Shown here piece after piece: positions 26,493 through 34,704 of a DNA stretch of 64,000 bases (position 1 is the stretch's first letter; each line of letters begins with the position of its first letter). The stretch is taken from assembly GCA_019038645.1 (NCBI GenBank), contig JAHOYT010000051.1, positions 1-64,000 on the forward strand. Direction: 5' to 3'. The position numbers and the translations under genes were made by a program. The notes beneath the pieces were generated by a model, which saw only the letters and a list, made by a program, of their open reading frames with translations, ran no database searches and was not told the DNA's origin. The DNA comes from Bacteroidales bacterium (GTDB taxonomy: Bacteria; Bacteroidota; Bacteroidia; Bacteroidales; UBA12077).

Positions 26493-27845
26493 TTATTTAA
26501 ATAGTTTAGCTAATAAGGATGGAGATAAATAAAGGAATATTAATATCACCAAAAAGGTAATTAAGCCGGAGCTAATCCATTTCCCAAAACTAAAGCCCCA
26601 TTCAGGAAGCAGGTTTTTAAGACTTAAACTCTTATAATACGGTTTTGGAGCTTCCATTTCAGGTAAAATTTCTGCCGGAATTTGAATATCCCAACTACCA
26701 ACAACAAATAAGGGCATCAGAAAAGTATATTCAACTTGTTCATCGAATTTTTTGGTTCCTAACAATCCTTTTTGACGTGAGCCTATATTAGCAGAGTATA
26801 ACTTCACATAATACTTCTTATTCCAGATATTTTCGTTATGAATATTGTCCAGATCATTCATCACATTTTGAATGGATTCATCCAAATTATCTGATAAAGG
26901 AACATCTCTGTCAAAAGCTTTATGATATAAGGGAGCGGCCATACCTTTATAGGTTTGTAAATGAATTTTGTTTTCATTTTTAGGATGCTTTATTAATTGT
27001 TGGCAAAATACCGCACCAACAGCTATATCAGGCATTTCAGATTGAGTATTATCAGTTTTTATATACCATGGCGAAGCATTAGGATTCACCTCCAGAACAA
27101 ATGTAATATCACTATAAAGATGGTTTTTATACTCTTCTTTATGTTCTAAATCATTCATAGAAACAAACCTTCGTGAATCTTTATACCAGAGACCAGGGTA
27201 AATTTCCTCATTTAATGATGCCTCTGTGGGATCTATTTGAGGTTTATCTCTGTCGGCAGTTACAGTAATATTTGCTGTAAAAGTAGTTAGCCATAACTGC
27301 ATTTCGATAAATTTGTTTTGTATACCTAAACTATCCGTAATAAGACGTTTTTTATATGTTCTGTATGGTTTAGGCTTACTATCTATACCTAATTTAACAA
27401 GTGATTCAAGAGCTGATTTTTCGGGTTCATAATAACTTACCGGACCAATGGCGATTTCTATATCGGGTAAACCATACATTGGATGATCAGGATCGAGTTT
27501 TGCTCCATTGCAATGATAGGAATAATACGGTTTTTTATTTTTTTGTCGAAAAATACTATCATAAACCTGTATACCAGCCAGTTTTACTTCGGCGCCTTCG
27601 AAATTTGAGCCAATGCAATCATCCACGCGGATGGATTTCTGCTCATCGAACTGAATTTTATATTCATCATCCAACTGATCAATAATATCATTATACTTTT
27701 GCTCTGTTTCAGCTTTATAATTTGCAATATATTCCTGATACTCAGGATTTGGTTTTTTATTAGCTAATTCATCAAAATCTGTTATTATTCCTGTTATCCA
27801 GATTATTGCAATAATAGCAATTGCCCAAAGTATTTTATGTTTCAT
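26493..27845 (-). CDS. Unrecognised protein with a membrane segment at each end
   Basis: About 450 residues from the ATG at 27843-27845. An in-frame TTG upstream gives an unlikely soluble extension. One helix spans residues ~5-25 (ILWAIAIIAIIWITGIIT) and one near the C-terminus (ISSGLITFLVILIFLYLSPS). About 390 residues between them should lie on the periplasmic side. That part is polar, with many Tyr/Trp/Pro and a segment with conserved-looking Gly/His (KPYYSYHCNGAKLDPDHPMYG). I recognise no family. It is directly upstream of the FucI-like gene (gap of four bases). The pair suggests a shared task, but nothing shows which. Confidence 0.75.
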   Translation of the reverse strand: MKHKILWAIAIIAIIWITGIITDFDELANKKPNPEYQEYIANYKAETEQKYNDIIDQLDDEYKIQFDEQKSIRVDDCIGSNFEGAEVKLAGIQVYDSIFRQKNKKPYYSYHCNGAKLDPDHPMYGLPDIEIAIGPVSYYEPEKSALESLVKLGIDSKPKPYRTYKKRLITDSLGIQNKFIEMQLWLTTFTANITVTADRDKPQIDPTEASLNEEIYPGLWYKDSRRFVSMNDLEHKEEYKNHLYSDITFVLEVNPNASPWYIKTDNTQSEMPDIAVGAVFCQQLIKHPKNENKIHLQTYKGMAAPLYHKAFDRDVPLSDNLDESIQNVMNDLDNIHNENIWNKKYYVKLYSANIGSRQKGLLGTKKFDEQVEYTFLMPLFVVGSWDIQIPAEILPEMEAPKPYYKSLSLKNLLPEWGFSFGKWISSGLITFLVILIFLYLSPSLLAKLFK

Positions 27846-28021
27846 TATGATTTTATAAGTATTAGCATATTTTTTATTATCCTGTATTATCCCCAATTGC
27901 AAACATTTCCAAAACTTAATTTAGCCTGTGAGTAGGTAAAATTAATTTAAATAAGTTAGAAAAACGTTGGTAAATATAACTTAAGGGAAGTTAATACGAA
28001 TATCTACAAAACAAGAATTAA

Positions 28022-28065
28022 AAAAGATTTTATATTAAATAGTTAAATTCAATATAAAATCTTTT
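28022..28065 (-). terminator. Terminator of msrA
   Basis: A 15-bp perfect stem (AAAAGATTTTATATT at 28022-28036 against 28051-28065) with a 14-base loop, followed by Ts on the minus strand. It lies just after the msrA stop. The stem is AT-rich but long. Confidence 0.7.
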
Positions 28066-28091
28066 AGAAGCTGTGAAAATATTAGAGCATA

Positions 28092-28700
28092 TTATTTTAA
28101 TTTATCTTTAAAAGCCTTTCTGAATTTTTCAATTTTTGGAGTAATTACAACGGAGCAATAGGATTTTGATTTATTGCTTGCATAATAATCCTGATGATAA
28201 CCTTCAGCTTTAAAGATTGTAGTGTATTTGGTTATTTCAGTAACTATAGGATCTTTGTATATTCCGGCATCAATTAGTTTTTGTTTAAACTCTTGGGCCA
28301 GTTCTTTTTGCTCATTATTATGATAAAATATTACTGACCGGTATTGTGTACCTACATCATCTCCCTGCCTGTTAAGTGTTGTTGGATCATGTGTTTGCCA
28401 AAATACTTCCAGTAACTCTTTATAACTTATCTCTTTAGGATTAAAACTTACCTGAATAACCTCTGCATGACCAGTTTCTCCTGTACAAACTTCTTTATAT
28501 GTTGGATTTTTAATAGTTCCTCCAGAATAGCCGGATATAGCAAATTCGACTCCCTTTAATTGCTGAAAAATAGCTTCTGTGCACCAGAAACAACCTGACC
28601 CAAATGTAGCAAGTTCCATATTATTAGTGTTTTGTGAATTTGAATTAATGCCTGTTACCAAAGCAAGAACAAAGATCAGTATAAATTTATAAATTCTCAT
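28092..28700 (-). CDS. msrA: Exported peptide-methionine (S)-S-oxide reductase
   Basis: Repairs oxidised methionine. From the ATG at 28698-28700 the product is 202 residues: a signal peptide (RIYKFILIFVLALVTGINS) then the MsrA domain. The catalytic motif GCFWCTEA gives C37 as nucleophile. Family motifs (SGYSGG, YKEVCTGETGHAEVIQV, FWQTHDPTTLNRQGDDVGTQ YRS region, YHQDYY) follow. An in-frame TTG 16 codons upstream would mask the signal peptide, so I reject it. The secreted form points to repair of envelope proteins. No MsrB gene adjoins it. Confidence 0.94.
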   Translation of the reverse strand: MRIYKFILIFVLALVTGINSNSQNTNNMELATFGSGCFWCTEAIFQQLKGVEFAISGYSGGTIKNPTYKEVCTGETGHAEVIQVSFNPKEISYKELLEVFWQTHDPTTLNRQGDDVGTQYRSVIFYHNNEQKELAQEFKQKLIDAGIYKDPIVTEITKYTTIFKAEGYHQDYYASNKSKSYCSVVITPKIEKFRKAFKDKLK

Positions 28701-28782
28701 TACATTATTTTTTATATTAACACAATTAGTGAATGAATGTTTATACAATAGTTTGTATTTTTATTTTCTTAATTACGAATAG

Positions 28783-29313
28783 ATGAATTTTAGAGAACAA
28801 TTATTAGCTGAGCTGTCAAAAAGAAATACAGATTATATTGCATCTGTTATTGATCAGGATAAAAAGCTATTTAAGGAAATATTTGAATTGATTTTAACTA
28901 ACGAAGAATACGTGTCGGGGCGTGCAGCATGGGTTGTGGAAACTGTTTGGTTAAAATATCCTGAAATGATCGATCCATACATTAATGATATTATTGATTT
29001 TTTGCCAAAGTCAAAATATGATAATCAAAAAAGACACTTCTTAAAAGTTCTGTCAACCAGAAGCCTAACTGAATTAGATGAAGTACGGTTAGGAATTCTC
29101 ATTGACCGGTGTTTTACCTGGCTTGAAGATCCTGTTTACCCTACAGCTGTAAAAATGTTTTCTATGCAGATTATTTATAATTACGTTGAAATTGAACCCT
29201 CTTTAGCTCTTGAACTTATAGCAATAATAGAAAATCAATTTGACGATAGCACTCCGGGTTTTAAAAACAGAGGGGAAAAACTTCTAAAAAAATTGTACCG
29301 TTTCGTAAATTAA
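28783..29313 (+). CDS. HEAT-like helical protein
   Basis: A 176-residue soluble protein made of short helices with a HEAT/ARM-like pattern (SGRAAWVVETVWLKYPEMI, PTAVKMFSMQIIYNYVE). Similar Bacteroidota proteins are sometimes labelled adenylosuccinate lyase in databases, although this one has none of the catalytic signature of that enzyme. The function is unknown; a protein-binding role is plausible. It is divergent from msrA and alone. Confidence 0.7.
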   Translation: MNFREQLLAELSKRNTDYIASVIDQDKKLFKEIFELILTNEEYVSGRAAWVVETVWLKYPEMIDPYINDIIDFLPKSKYDNQKRHFLKVLSTRSLTELDEVRLGILIDRCFTWLEDPVYPTAVKMFSMQIIYNYVEIEPSLALELIAIIENQFDDSTPGFKNRGEKLLKKLYRFVN

Positions 29314-29460
29314 ATACAATTAAGCGAGCTTTTGGAGAAATAAGAATAATTTTATGAATTCATTATGTTTAAGTAAGTTATTGTCCTACAAATAACTACA
29401 GATTATTTATAATAAAACCACAAATATCTATATTAAGATATAGACATATATATATTCTAT

Positions 29461-29468
29461 TACTTTTG
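29461..29468 (+). promoter_or_regulatory. -7 box of the frameshifted ferredoxin gene
   Basis: TACTTTTG matches TAnnTTTG and lies 30 bp before the ATG at 29499. I see no good -33 element. The promoter seems intact although the gene is broken. Confidence 0.45.
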
Positions 29469-29498
29469 CACCCGCTTAAAACGTAAAATGCATGTAAA

Positions 29499-29689
29499 AT
29501 GAGAAGAAATATTGTAGTAAATGAAAACTATTGCCCGCAAAATCACCGTGTCCTTCTACCGGAATATGTCCTGTTGGTGCAATAAGTCAAAAAAGCCCTT
29601 ATAGTGCCCCGGAAATTGATTATGGCAAATGCACAGGTTGTGGAGTATGTATTGGATCGTGCATGGTTTTTCAGTGCACAAATTGCTAA
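29499..29689 (+). pseudogene. Small 4Fe-4S ferredoxin broken by a one-base frameshift
   Basis: The frame opening at ATG 29499 reads MRRNIVVNENYCPQNH. At 29547-29549 the frame shifts by one base, and the new frame reads CPSTGICPVGAISQKSPYSA followed by CTGCGVCIGSCMVFQCTNC to TAA at 29687-29689. Joined, this is a small two-cluster ferredoxin of about 63 residues, of a family with the CPQNHxCP...CPVGA start that is common in Bacteroidota. The junction CAC-CG-TGT has one base too few: a one-base deletion, or a sequencing error, splits the cluster Cys. No slippery heptamer is visible. It was probably an electron carrier or redox-linked protein. Confidence 0.7.
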
Positions 29690-29694
29690 AACAG

Positions 29695-29718
29695 AAGCTG
29701 GTATATTCCAGCTTTTTT
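29695..29718. terminator. Bidirectional terminator hairpin
   Basis: AGCTGG/CCAGCT with a 6-base loop, followed by TTTTTT on the plus strand and preceded by As that give a U-rich tail on the minus. It ends both the ferredoxin-like gene (plus) and the 58-residue winged-helix gene (minus). Confidence 0.75.
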
Positions 29719-29719
29719 A

Positions 29720-29896
29720 TTATTTAGGTTCCCAAAAACAAACTTTTGGAGATACAATTTTTTCTTCTTTCTTTAAGACTTTCATAGCTTTATCGATATC
29801 CTTTTTTTCAATGCCTGTTATTTCGGCTATTTCTCCTGCTTTTAATGCTTTCCCAGCCTTTTTCATTGCTTCAAGTACTTTCTGAGTATTTTCCAT
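29720..29896 (-). CDS. 58-residue winged-helix-like DNA-binding protein
   Basis: A short gene from ATG 29894-29896 to TAA 29720-29722. The product is highly charged and helical: [20 protein letters not shown], then [20 protein letters not shown], then [13 protein letters not shown]. The pattern helix - turn - recognition helix ([20 protein letters not shown]) - wing is that of tiny winged-helix regulators found in Bacteroidota and archaea. The opposite-strand frame over this stretch is a shadow. Its target is unknown. It may act on DNA at its own locus or form part of a larger complex. Transcription runs toward the broken ferredoxin gene. Confidence 0.7.
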   Translation of the reverse strand: MENTQKVLEAMKKAGKALKAGEIAEITGIEKKDIDKAMKVLKKEEKIVSPKVCFWEPK

Positions 29897-30053
29897 TGTA
29901 AATTAATTTAAAGTTAATAAGTCTCATTGAATGGCTTAAAGTTAAATCAAATCATTTATAAAGTAGAATTAATTAAGATGAATTTTAAAGTGCCCTATTA
30001 TCAGCTATTTAACATTATTTAACTTTTAAAATAGCAAAATAAGCATAAGGAAA

Positions 30054-30085
30054 TTTGGAAGTACGAAAACAATCGTATATGTTTG
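30054..30085 (+). promoter_or_regulatory. blaI promoter (TTTG-N20-TATGTTTG)
   Basis: TTTG at 30054-30057 and TATGTTTG at 30078-30085 are separated by 20 bp, the same geometry as the lexA promoter. The start of transcription should fall near 30088-30090, inside the second operator dyad. Confidence 0.7.
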
Positions 30086-30104
30086 TACTACGAAATTGTT
30101 CGTA
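30062..30104. promoter_or_regulatory. Two BlaI-type operator dyads
   Basis: TACGAAAACAATCGTA (30062-30077) and TACGAAATTGTTCGTA (30089-30104) share the palindrome TACGA-N6-TCGTA. They sit on either side of the -7 box, with centres 27 bp apart. Such paired dyads are how MecI/BlaI dimers repress their own promoters, so autorepression by the adjacent BlaI-like protein is very likely. Confidence 0.8.
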
Positions 30105-30139
30105 ATGCATCAAAAGATATTATTATTCGTCTATACCTT

Positions 30140-30532
30140 ATGAGTTTAAAAAACAAATACAATCCAACGGAATCCGAACTGGAAATTTTACAGTTGCTGT
30201 GGAAAAATGGCCCGTCAACTGTAAGGTTTATTAACGAAAAGCAAAATGAGATAAAAGAAGTTGGTTATACAACTACTTTAAAAATTATGCAAATTATGTC
30301 AGAAAAAGGAATGCTTGAAGTTAATAAGGAAAGTCGGCAACATATTTACACTCCTGTTCTTGATGAAGGTGAAACAAAAGGAAAATTGCTTGATGGTTTT
30401 TTAAAGAAAACTTTTTCCGGTTCAGCTATGAAAATGGTTATGCAGGCATTGGGTAATCATAACCCATCTAAAGAAGAATTAGATGAGATTAAAAATCTAA
30501 TAAATGATATTGAAAGAAAATCAAATAAATAA
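30140..30532 (+). CDS. blaI: BlaI/MecI-family transcriptional repressor
   Basis: A 130-residue winged-helix repressor from the ATG at 30140 (SLKNKYNPTESELEILQLLW is the usual BlaI start; the upstream TTG lies inside the promoter). The wing and recognition helix are in PSTVRFINEKQ and GYTTTLKIMQIMSEKGML. The C-terminal dimerisation region contains the cleavage-loop area used by BlaR1-type proteases. Its stop overlaps the start of the M56 gene by one base (TAATG), so the two are translated together. Two near-identical dyads upstream are its probable operators. No beta-lactamase gene is in the window, so the regulon here is unclear. Confidence 0.92.
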   Translation: MSLKNKYNPTESELEILQLLWKNGPSTVRFINEKQNEIKEVGYTTTLKIMQIMSEKGMLEVNKESRQHIYTPVLDEGETKGKLLDGFLKKTFSGSAMKMVMQALGNHNPSKEELDEIKNLINDIERKSNK

Positions 30533-32469
30533 TGAATATTTTAACTGATTTGTTAAGCGAAAATGTAGTGTCAGCATTGGGTTGGAGTATTTTTCATATT
30601 CTTTGGCAGGGATTTTTAATTGCGTTAATGCTAAATATAATATTACGAATTTTAAGAGGGAAATCTGCTCAAATCCGATATCTTACTGCGTTGCTTTCTC
30701 TTTTTCTGACTGTTGGATTATCAGTATTTAATTTTACCAATAACTATGATAATAGCATAAGCAATGATATTGAATCAAACGAAGTTTTAATATCTGAAAC
30801 TAAAAAAAGTGTTTTAATTATTGATTATAACAATTCCAATTTTGATTTGATCCGTACGGGTATTGTTTCAGGACTTAATGACAATTTAAAAAGGATAGAT
30901 AAATACTTCCCTGTTATTGTGAATATATGGTTTATTGGAATAATTATATACATTTTTAAATTTATATTTAGCTATCTGTATACGAACAGGTTGAAAAAGG
31001 TTAAGGTTCGAAATTTATCTAAAAACTGGCTTAACCGGTTTGAAAAAATAGAAGAAAAACTGATAATCAAAAAAACTGTTTGTTATATTGAATCACAACT
31101 AGTTAAAATACCTTTGGTTTTGGGCTATTTAAAGCCTGTAATAGTTATTCCTGCCGAAATGCTGTCCGGAATACCTTCAGATCAAATAGAGGCTATTATA
31201 GCCCACGAATTAGCTCATATCAGACGAAATGATTATATCATTAATGTATTACAAACGATTATTGAAACCGTGTTTTTCTTCCATCCTGCTGTTTGGTACG
31301 TATCATCACAAATCAGAAACGAGAGAGAGAATTGTTGTGATGATATTGCATTAACAGTTTGCAACGGATCATTGGTTTATGCAAAAGCATTGGTTTCGGT
31401 TCAGGAACTTACTCTGGGAAAGTATTATGCCGCGGTAGCTTTCTCAGGTAGAAAAAAACATTTATTAAACAGAATTAAACGCACGATTATGAAACAAAAA
31501 GTAAAATCAAATTTCACAGATAAAATTATTGCAGCAACTATTATTTTATCGGGAGTATTAGCTTTATCATTTACATATAAAGCTGATATAACAAACCATA
31601 TCTCTGAACATGGATTTGTAAATAGTATTACAGAAGTTAATTCTTCGGAAACTCCGGCGGAACCGGTTGCACCATCGCCACCCGAATTAATTGAGGAAAT
31701 ATCTGAATCAGATATGATTTCATTCAGGGATACTACAAGAAACAGGATGCCAATGAAAAGTATTGATATTGAAGATAATACTATTATCAAAACTTATAGA
31801 GATGATGAGCACAAGAAAAAGGAAATGAAATTCACTCTTGAACATGGCAAAGTTACCAAACTATATGTTGACGGAAAGGAAATTCCTGAAAGTGAATATG
31901 ATAAATATCAACCGGAAATTGACGAAACTATAACTGATCTTAAAGAAGCAAAGGAAGATATTCGCGAAGCAATGAAGGATATTGAAGAGTTAGATTTTGA
32001 AGAAATCAGGATGGAAATAGAAGAATCAATGAAGGATGTTCACGTTGATATGGCTGAAATACAAGACGAAATAGCTAAAGCTATGGAAGAAGTTCATGAA
32101 ATCGATTTTGAAGACATAATGAATGAAGTTGAAATGAAACTAAATGATATAGATTTTGACTTTGACTTCGATTTTGATTTTAGTGGAGAAACATTTCATT
32201 TTGATATGAAAGAACTGGATATGGATAAAATTCGCGAAGAAATGGAAAGAACAAGAGAAATAATACGCGAACAAGTTGATATGGAAGAAATCCAAAAGGA
32301 ACTGATTAAGGTGCAGGAAGAATTATCGAAAATAAGTAAGGAAGAAATAGAATTTCATATGCAGGAAAGTATTACGCATTTTGAGGAATTCGATAAAGAT
32401 AAAACAATTAAAAAGCTTGAAGAAAAACTTGAGGAAATAGAAAATCTGGAATTGGAAGAAGAAAAGTAA
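30532..32469 (+). CDS. BlaR1/MecR1-like M56 peptidase with an acidic C-terminal region
   Basis: A 645-residue membrane zinc peptidase that would cleave the BlaI-like repressor. Membrane helices lie at ~15-38, ~48-68 and ~126-146. The zinc site HELAH is at 225-229 (AHELAHIRRND) with a Glu further on (ENCCDDIA). The last helix is at ~331-349. In BlaR1 a penicillin-binding sensor domain follows. Here residues ~360-645 are instead a long charged, largely helical region with KEAKEDIREAMKDIEELDFE-type repeats and a run of DFDFDFDFDF. I see no SxxK or KTG motif, so the signal sensed is not a beta-lactam by the usual mechanism. Confidence 0.88.
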   Translation: MNILTDLLSENVVSALGWSIFHILWQGFLIALMLNIILRILRGKSAQIRYLTALLSLFLTVGLSVFNFTNNYDNSISNDIESNEVLISETKKSVLIIDYNNSNFDLIRTGIVSGLNDNLKRIDKYFPVIVNIWFIGIIIYIFKFIFSYLYTNRLKKVKVRNLSKNWLNRFEKIEEKLIIKKTVCYIESQLVKIPLVLGYLKPVIVIPAEMLSGIPSDQIEAIIAHELAHIRRNDYIINVLQTIIETVFFFHPAVWYVSSQIRNERENCCDDIALTVCNGSLVYAKALVSVQELTLGKYYAAVAFSGRKKHLLNRIKRTIMKQKVKSNFTDKIIAATIILSGVLALSFTYKADITNHISEHGFVNSITEVNSSETPAEPVAPSPPELIEEISESDMISFRDTTRNRMPMKSIDIEDNTIIKTYRDDEHKKKEMKFTLEHGKVTKLYVDGKEIPESEYDKYQPEIDETITDLKEAKEDIREAMKDIEELDFEEIRMEIEESMKDVHVDMAEIQDEIAKAMEEVHEIDFEDIMNEVEMKLNDIDFDFDFDFDFSGETFHFDMKELDMDKIREEMERTREIIREQVDMEEIQKELIKVQEELSKISKEEIEFHMQESITHFEEFDKDKTIKKLEEKLEEIENLELEEEK

Positions 32470-32483
32470 ACTTCTGAACAAAA

Positions 32484-32514
32484 AAAGAGCCCGTTATTTT
32501 TAACGGGCTCTTTT
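32484..32514 (+). terminator. Terminator of the blaI-M56 operon
   Basis: AAAGAGCCCGTTA pairs with TAACGGGCTCTTT around a short T-rich loop, with a T-run after it. It may also serve the convergent lipoprotein gene at 32536 in the other direction. Confidence 0.9.
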
Positions 32515-32535
32515 CATTAAAAATATTTTACACTG

Positions 32536-32817
32536 CTAATAACATGGAAGATCTTCCAGTTCTGACTGAAGTTCGGCCCTTAATGCTGTTGTTAATGCTA
32601 CACAATCTTCAGCAAGATAATCTACAATTGCATTTTTTAATGTATTGCAATTTTCAGTAGATGGATCAGCTGAAAAAGCCGATGCTGCTTGAGAATAGTC
32701 TGTTAGAAGTTGTGCGCAATCCAAAACATTTAACGGAGAATCATCCCTGTCGCATGAGTTAAATAATACTCCTGCAGACATCAGAATAATTGCAAAGGGG
32801 ATCAAGATTTTTTTCAT
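32536..32817 (-). CDS. Small putative lipoprotein
   Basis: A 93-residue protein with a lipoprotein signal peptide (KKILIPFAIILMSAGVLFNSC) and four further Cys (C34, C57, C72, C92) that could form two disulfides. The mature part is Ala/Leu/Asp rich and probably a small helical bundle. I recognise no family. It is a single gene, convergent with the BlaI-M56 operon. Confidence 0.7.
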   Translation of the reverse strand: MKKILIPFAIILMSAGVLFNSCDRDDSPLNVLDCAQLLTDYSQAASAFSADPSTENCNTLKNAIVDYLAEDCVALTTALRAELQSELEDLPCY

Positions 32818-32941
32818 AATTCCAGAATTTAAAGTTATTATATTATTACAAATTAAAACTTAAATTATTCAATGCTGTAATTTAAGAAAAACAGTTGTCT
32901 TTTGAAGTTTTTCATCAAAGAATTTAATAAAAGACCTAAAT

Positions 32942-33751
32942 TTAGTAATTATTCTGAGTTAACTTTTTGCCACAATTCGGGCAAAATATATTTTTTGAAT
33001 TTAACTCTGATCCACAATTTTCGCATTCCTTTTCTTCACGTTTATAATTATGTTTCGCAATTTCTGCTGAAACAATACCTGTAGGAATAGCAATTATTGC
33101 ATAACCAACAATCATTATAATGGATGAAATAAATTGTCCTAAAGGAGTTTGTGGGGATATATCACCGTACCCTACCGTTGTAATTGTAACGATAGCCCAA
33201 TAAATACTTCGTGGAATACTATCAAAGCCATTAGCTTCACCTTCCACAACATACATTATAGCACCTATAATAACAACAATATTTAATATGGCAAACATAA
33301 AAACACCTATTTTGCGAAAACTGGCCTTTAAAGCAAGTATTATATGTTCTCCCTGACTCATAAAATAATTCAGCTTAAATATTCTGAATACACGCAAAAG
33401 TCTTACAGCTCGTATAACAATTAAGAAGTGTGTACCCGTAAGTATCAGGCTAATATAGGTTGGAATAATTGATAATAAATCGACTATTCCCAGAGCACTG
33501 AAAATGTATTTGGATGGTTTTGGAGAAATCCATATTCGTGTAAAATATTCTATGGTAAACAATATAGTAAAAGCCCATTCTGAGTACACAAAGAAAGCCG
33601 TATATTCAGTTCTTAAAGATTTTAAGCTTTCGAAAATTACAATTGTAATGCTTAATAAAATTGCCCAAAGCAATATAATATCAAATAAACGGCCCATTTT
33701 GGTATCGGTACCAAATATGATCCGGTAAAGTTTATTTTTAACTGAGTTCAT
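32942..33751 (-). CDS. Voltage-gated-type potassium channel with a C-terminal zinc ribbon
   Basis: A 269-residue ion channel subunit of the six-helix type. The S4-like helix carries regular Arg (IRAVRLLRVFRIFKL), and the pore has the selectivity filter ITTVGYGDISP between S5 and S6. Such subunits form tetramers in the inner membrane. After S6 the protein ends in a short cytoplasmic zinc ribbon, CENCGSELNSKNIFCPNCGK (C-x2-C then C-x2-C), in place of the RCK domain used by many bacterial channels. The ribbon may control gating or assembly; this is inference. It is a single gene. Confidence 0.9.
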   Translation of the reverse strand: MNSVKNKLYRIIFGTDTKMGRLFDIILLWAILLSITIVIFESLKSLRTEYTAFFVYSEWAFTILFTIEYFTRIWISPKPSKYIFSALGIVDLLSIIPTYISLILTGTHFLIVIRAVRLLRVFRIFKLNYFMSQGEHIILALKASFRKIGVFMFAILNIVVIIGAIMYVVEGEANGFDSIPRSIYWAIVTITTVGYGDISPQTPLGQFISSIIMIVGYAIIAIPTGIVSAEIAKHNYKREEKECENCGSELNSKNIFCPNCGKKLTQNNY

Positions 33752-33790
33752 ATTTACCTAAGGTTTCTTAATACTGTAAATTTAGGTAAA

Positions 33791-34678
33791 TTAGTTTTCA
33801 TTAAAAATATCGGGACGTGAGTAATGCCCGTTCACATCAAAATCAAATTTGCTTTTAATAAGATCTTCTGCAGATAATTCTGCATACAGGATGCCTTCCT
33901 GGTCAAATAAAGGACCTGCAAGGACCTCACCCATTGGCGAAACAATAACACTTCCGCCCCTGCTTAATGTCTCAGGTTGATTTTCTAAGTATTTTTGAAA
34001 CTCTTTTGGGTACATCTGTTTAGTAACGAATTGATTACATCCTAAAACATAACACCTTCCTTCGCTGGCGATGTGTATCATGCCGGACTGCCATCTCTCA
34101 CGGCTATCGGCTGTTGGAGCAAGATAAATTTCAACATTTTGTTTGTAGATTTCCATTCTTGCCTGTGGCATATAGTTTTCCCAGCAAATCAGACCTCCAA
34201 TTTTTCCTGCATCTGTATCAATTACGGTTAAAGTGGATTTATCACCTTCTCCCCAAATAATACGCTCCATGGCTGTAGGCTTAATTTTACGGTGTTTTCC
34301 TGCTAATTTTCCGTCAGGAGTAAAATACAGCAAAGTGCAATACAACGTGCCGTTATCGCGCTCTATTACACCAATATTTAGATATATACCGTATTCTTTT
34401 GCCCATTCAGCAAAAAGGCCTGTTTCTTTTCCGGGAACATCTATGGCGTTATTGTAATATTTGAGCCACATTTCTCTTCCTTCGTCGGTGCGACTACCTA
34501 CTACAGTTCCAAAACTTAAGCCATTCGGATAGTCGCCAATATAAGCTTCAGGAAATAAAATAAGCTTTGCTCCTGCCTGAACAGCTTCTTCAATGTATAT
34601 TTTAGTTTTTTCAATGGTTTTATTTTTATTAAATAAAACCGGACTTGCCTGAATAACAGCAACTTTTATATCTTTCAT
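33791..34678 (-). CDS. Nitrilase-superfamily hydrolase (aliphatic nitrilase type)
   Basis: A 295-residue carbon-nitrogen hydrolase. The catalytic triad is visible: E44 (LFPEAYIGDYP), K131 (GKHRKIKPTAMERIIWGEGD) and C165 (GGLICWENYMP). The context after the Lys (TAMERIIWGEGDKSTL) and before the Glu is that of true nitrilases, which turn nitriles into carboxylic acids and ammonia, rather than of amidases such as carbamoylputrescine hydrolase. The natural substrate is unknown. It lies 26 bp upstream of nothing co-directional except the potassium channel, and follows the M19 dipeptidase gene with a 26-bp gap, so the two may be co-transcribed. Confidence 0.88.
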   Translation of the reverse strand: MKDIKVAVIQASPVLFNKNKTIEKTKIYIEEAVQAGAKLILFPEAYIGDYPNGLSFGTVVGSRTDEGREMWLKYYNNAIDVPGKETGLFAEWAKEYGIYLNIGVIERDNGTLYCTLLYFTPDGKLAGKHRKIKPTAMERIIWGEGDKSTLTVIDTDAGKIGGLICWENYMPQARMEIYKQNVEIYLAPTADSRERWQSGMIHIASEGRCYVLGCNQFVTKQMYPKEFQKYLENQPETLSRGGSVIVSPMGEVLAGPLFDQEGILYAELSAEDLIKSKFDFDVNGHYSRPDIFNEN

Positions 34679-34704
34679 AAGTAATAATTATTTCAGAACT
34701 ACAA

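Noticed and set aside
29540-29555. Programmed -1 frameshift in the ferredoxin gene.
   Set aside because: No X-XXY-YYZ heptamer or downstream pseudoknot; the simplest reading is a lost base.
29604-29885. A 93-residue plus-strand frame.
   Set aside because: Antisense shadow of the 58-residue winged-helix gene and overlapping the ferredoxin end; composition rich in Phe/Ser like a shadow.
30062-30104. CRISPR-like or phage repeats, because of two similar 16-bp units.
   Set aside because: Only two copies, each palindromic and overlapping a promoter; an operator explains them.
32130-32190. DFDFDF run in the M56 protein as a repeat-caused frameshift.
   Set aside because: The frame stays open and the flanking charged helical region is continuous on both sides.
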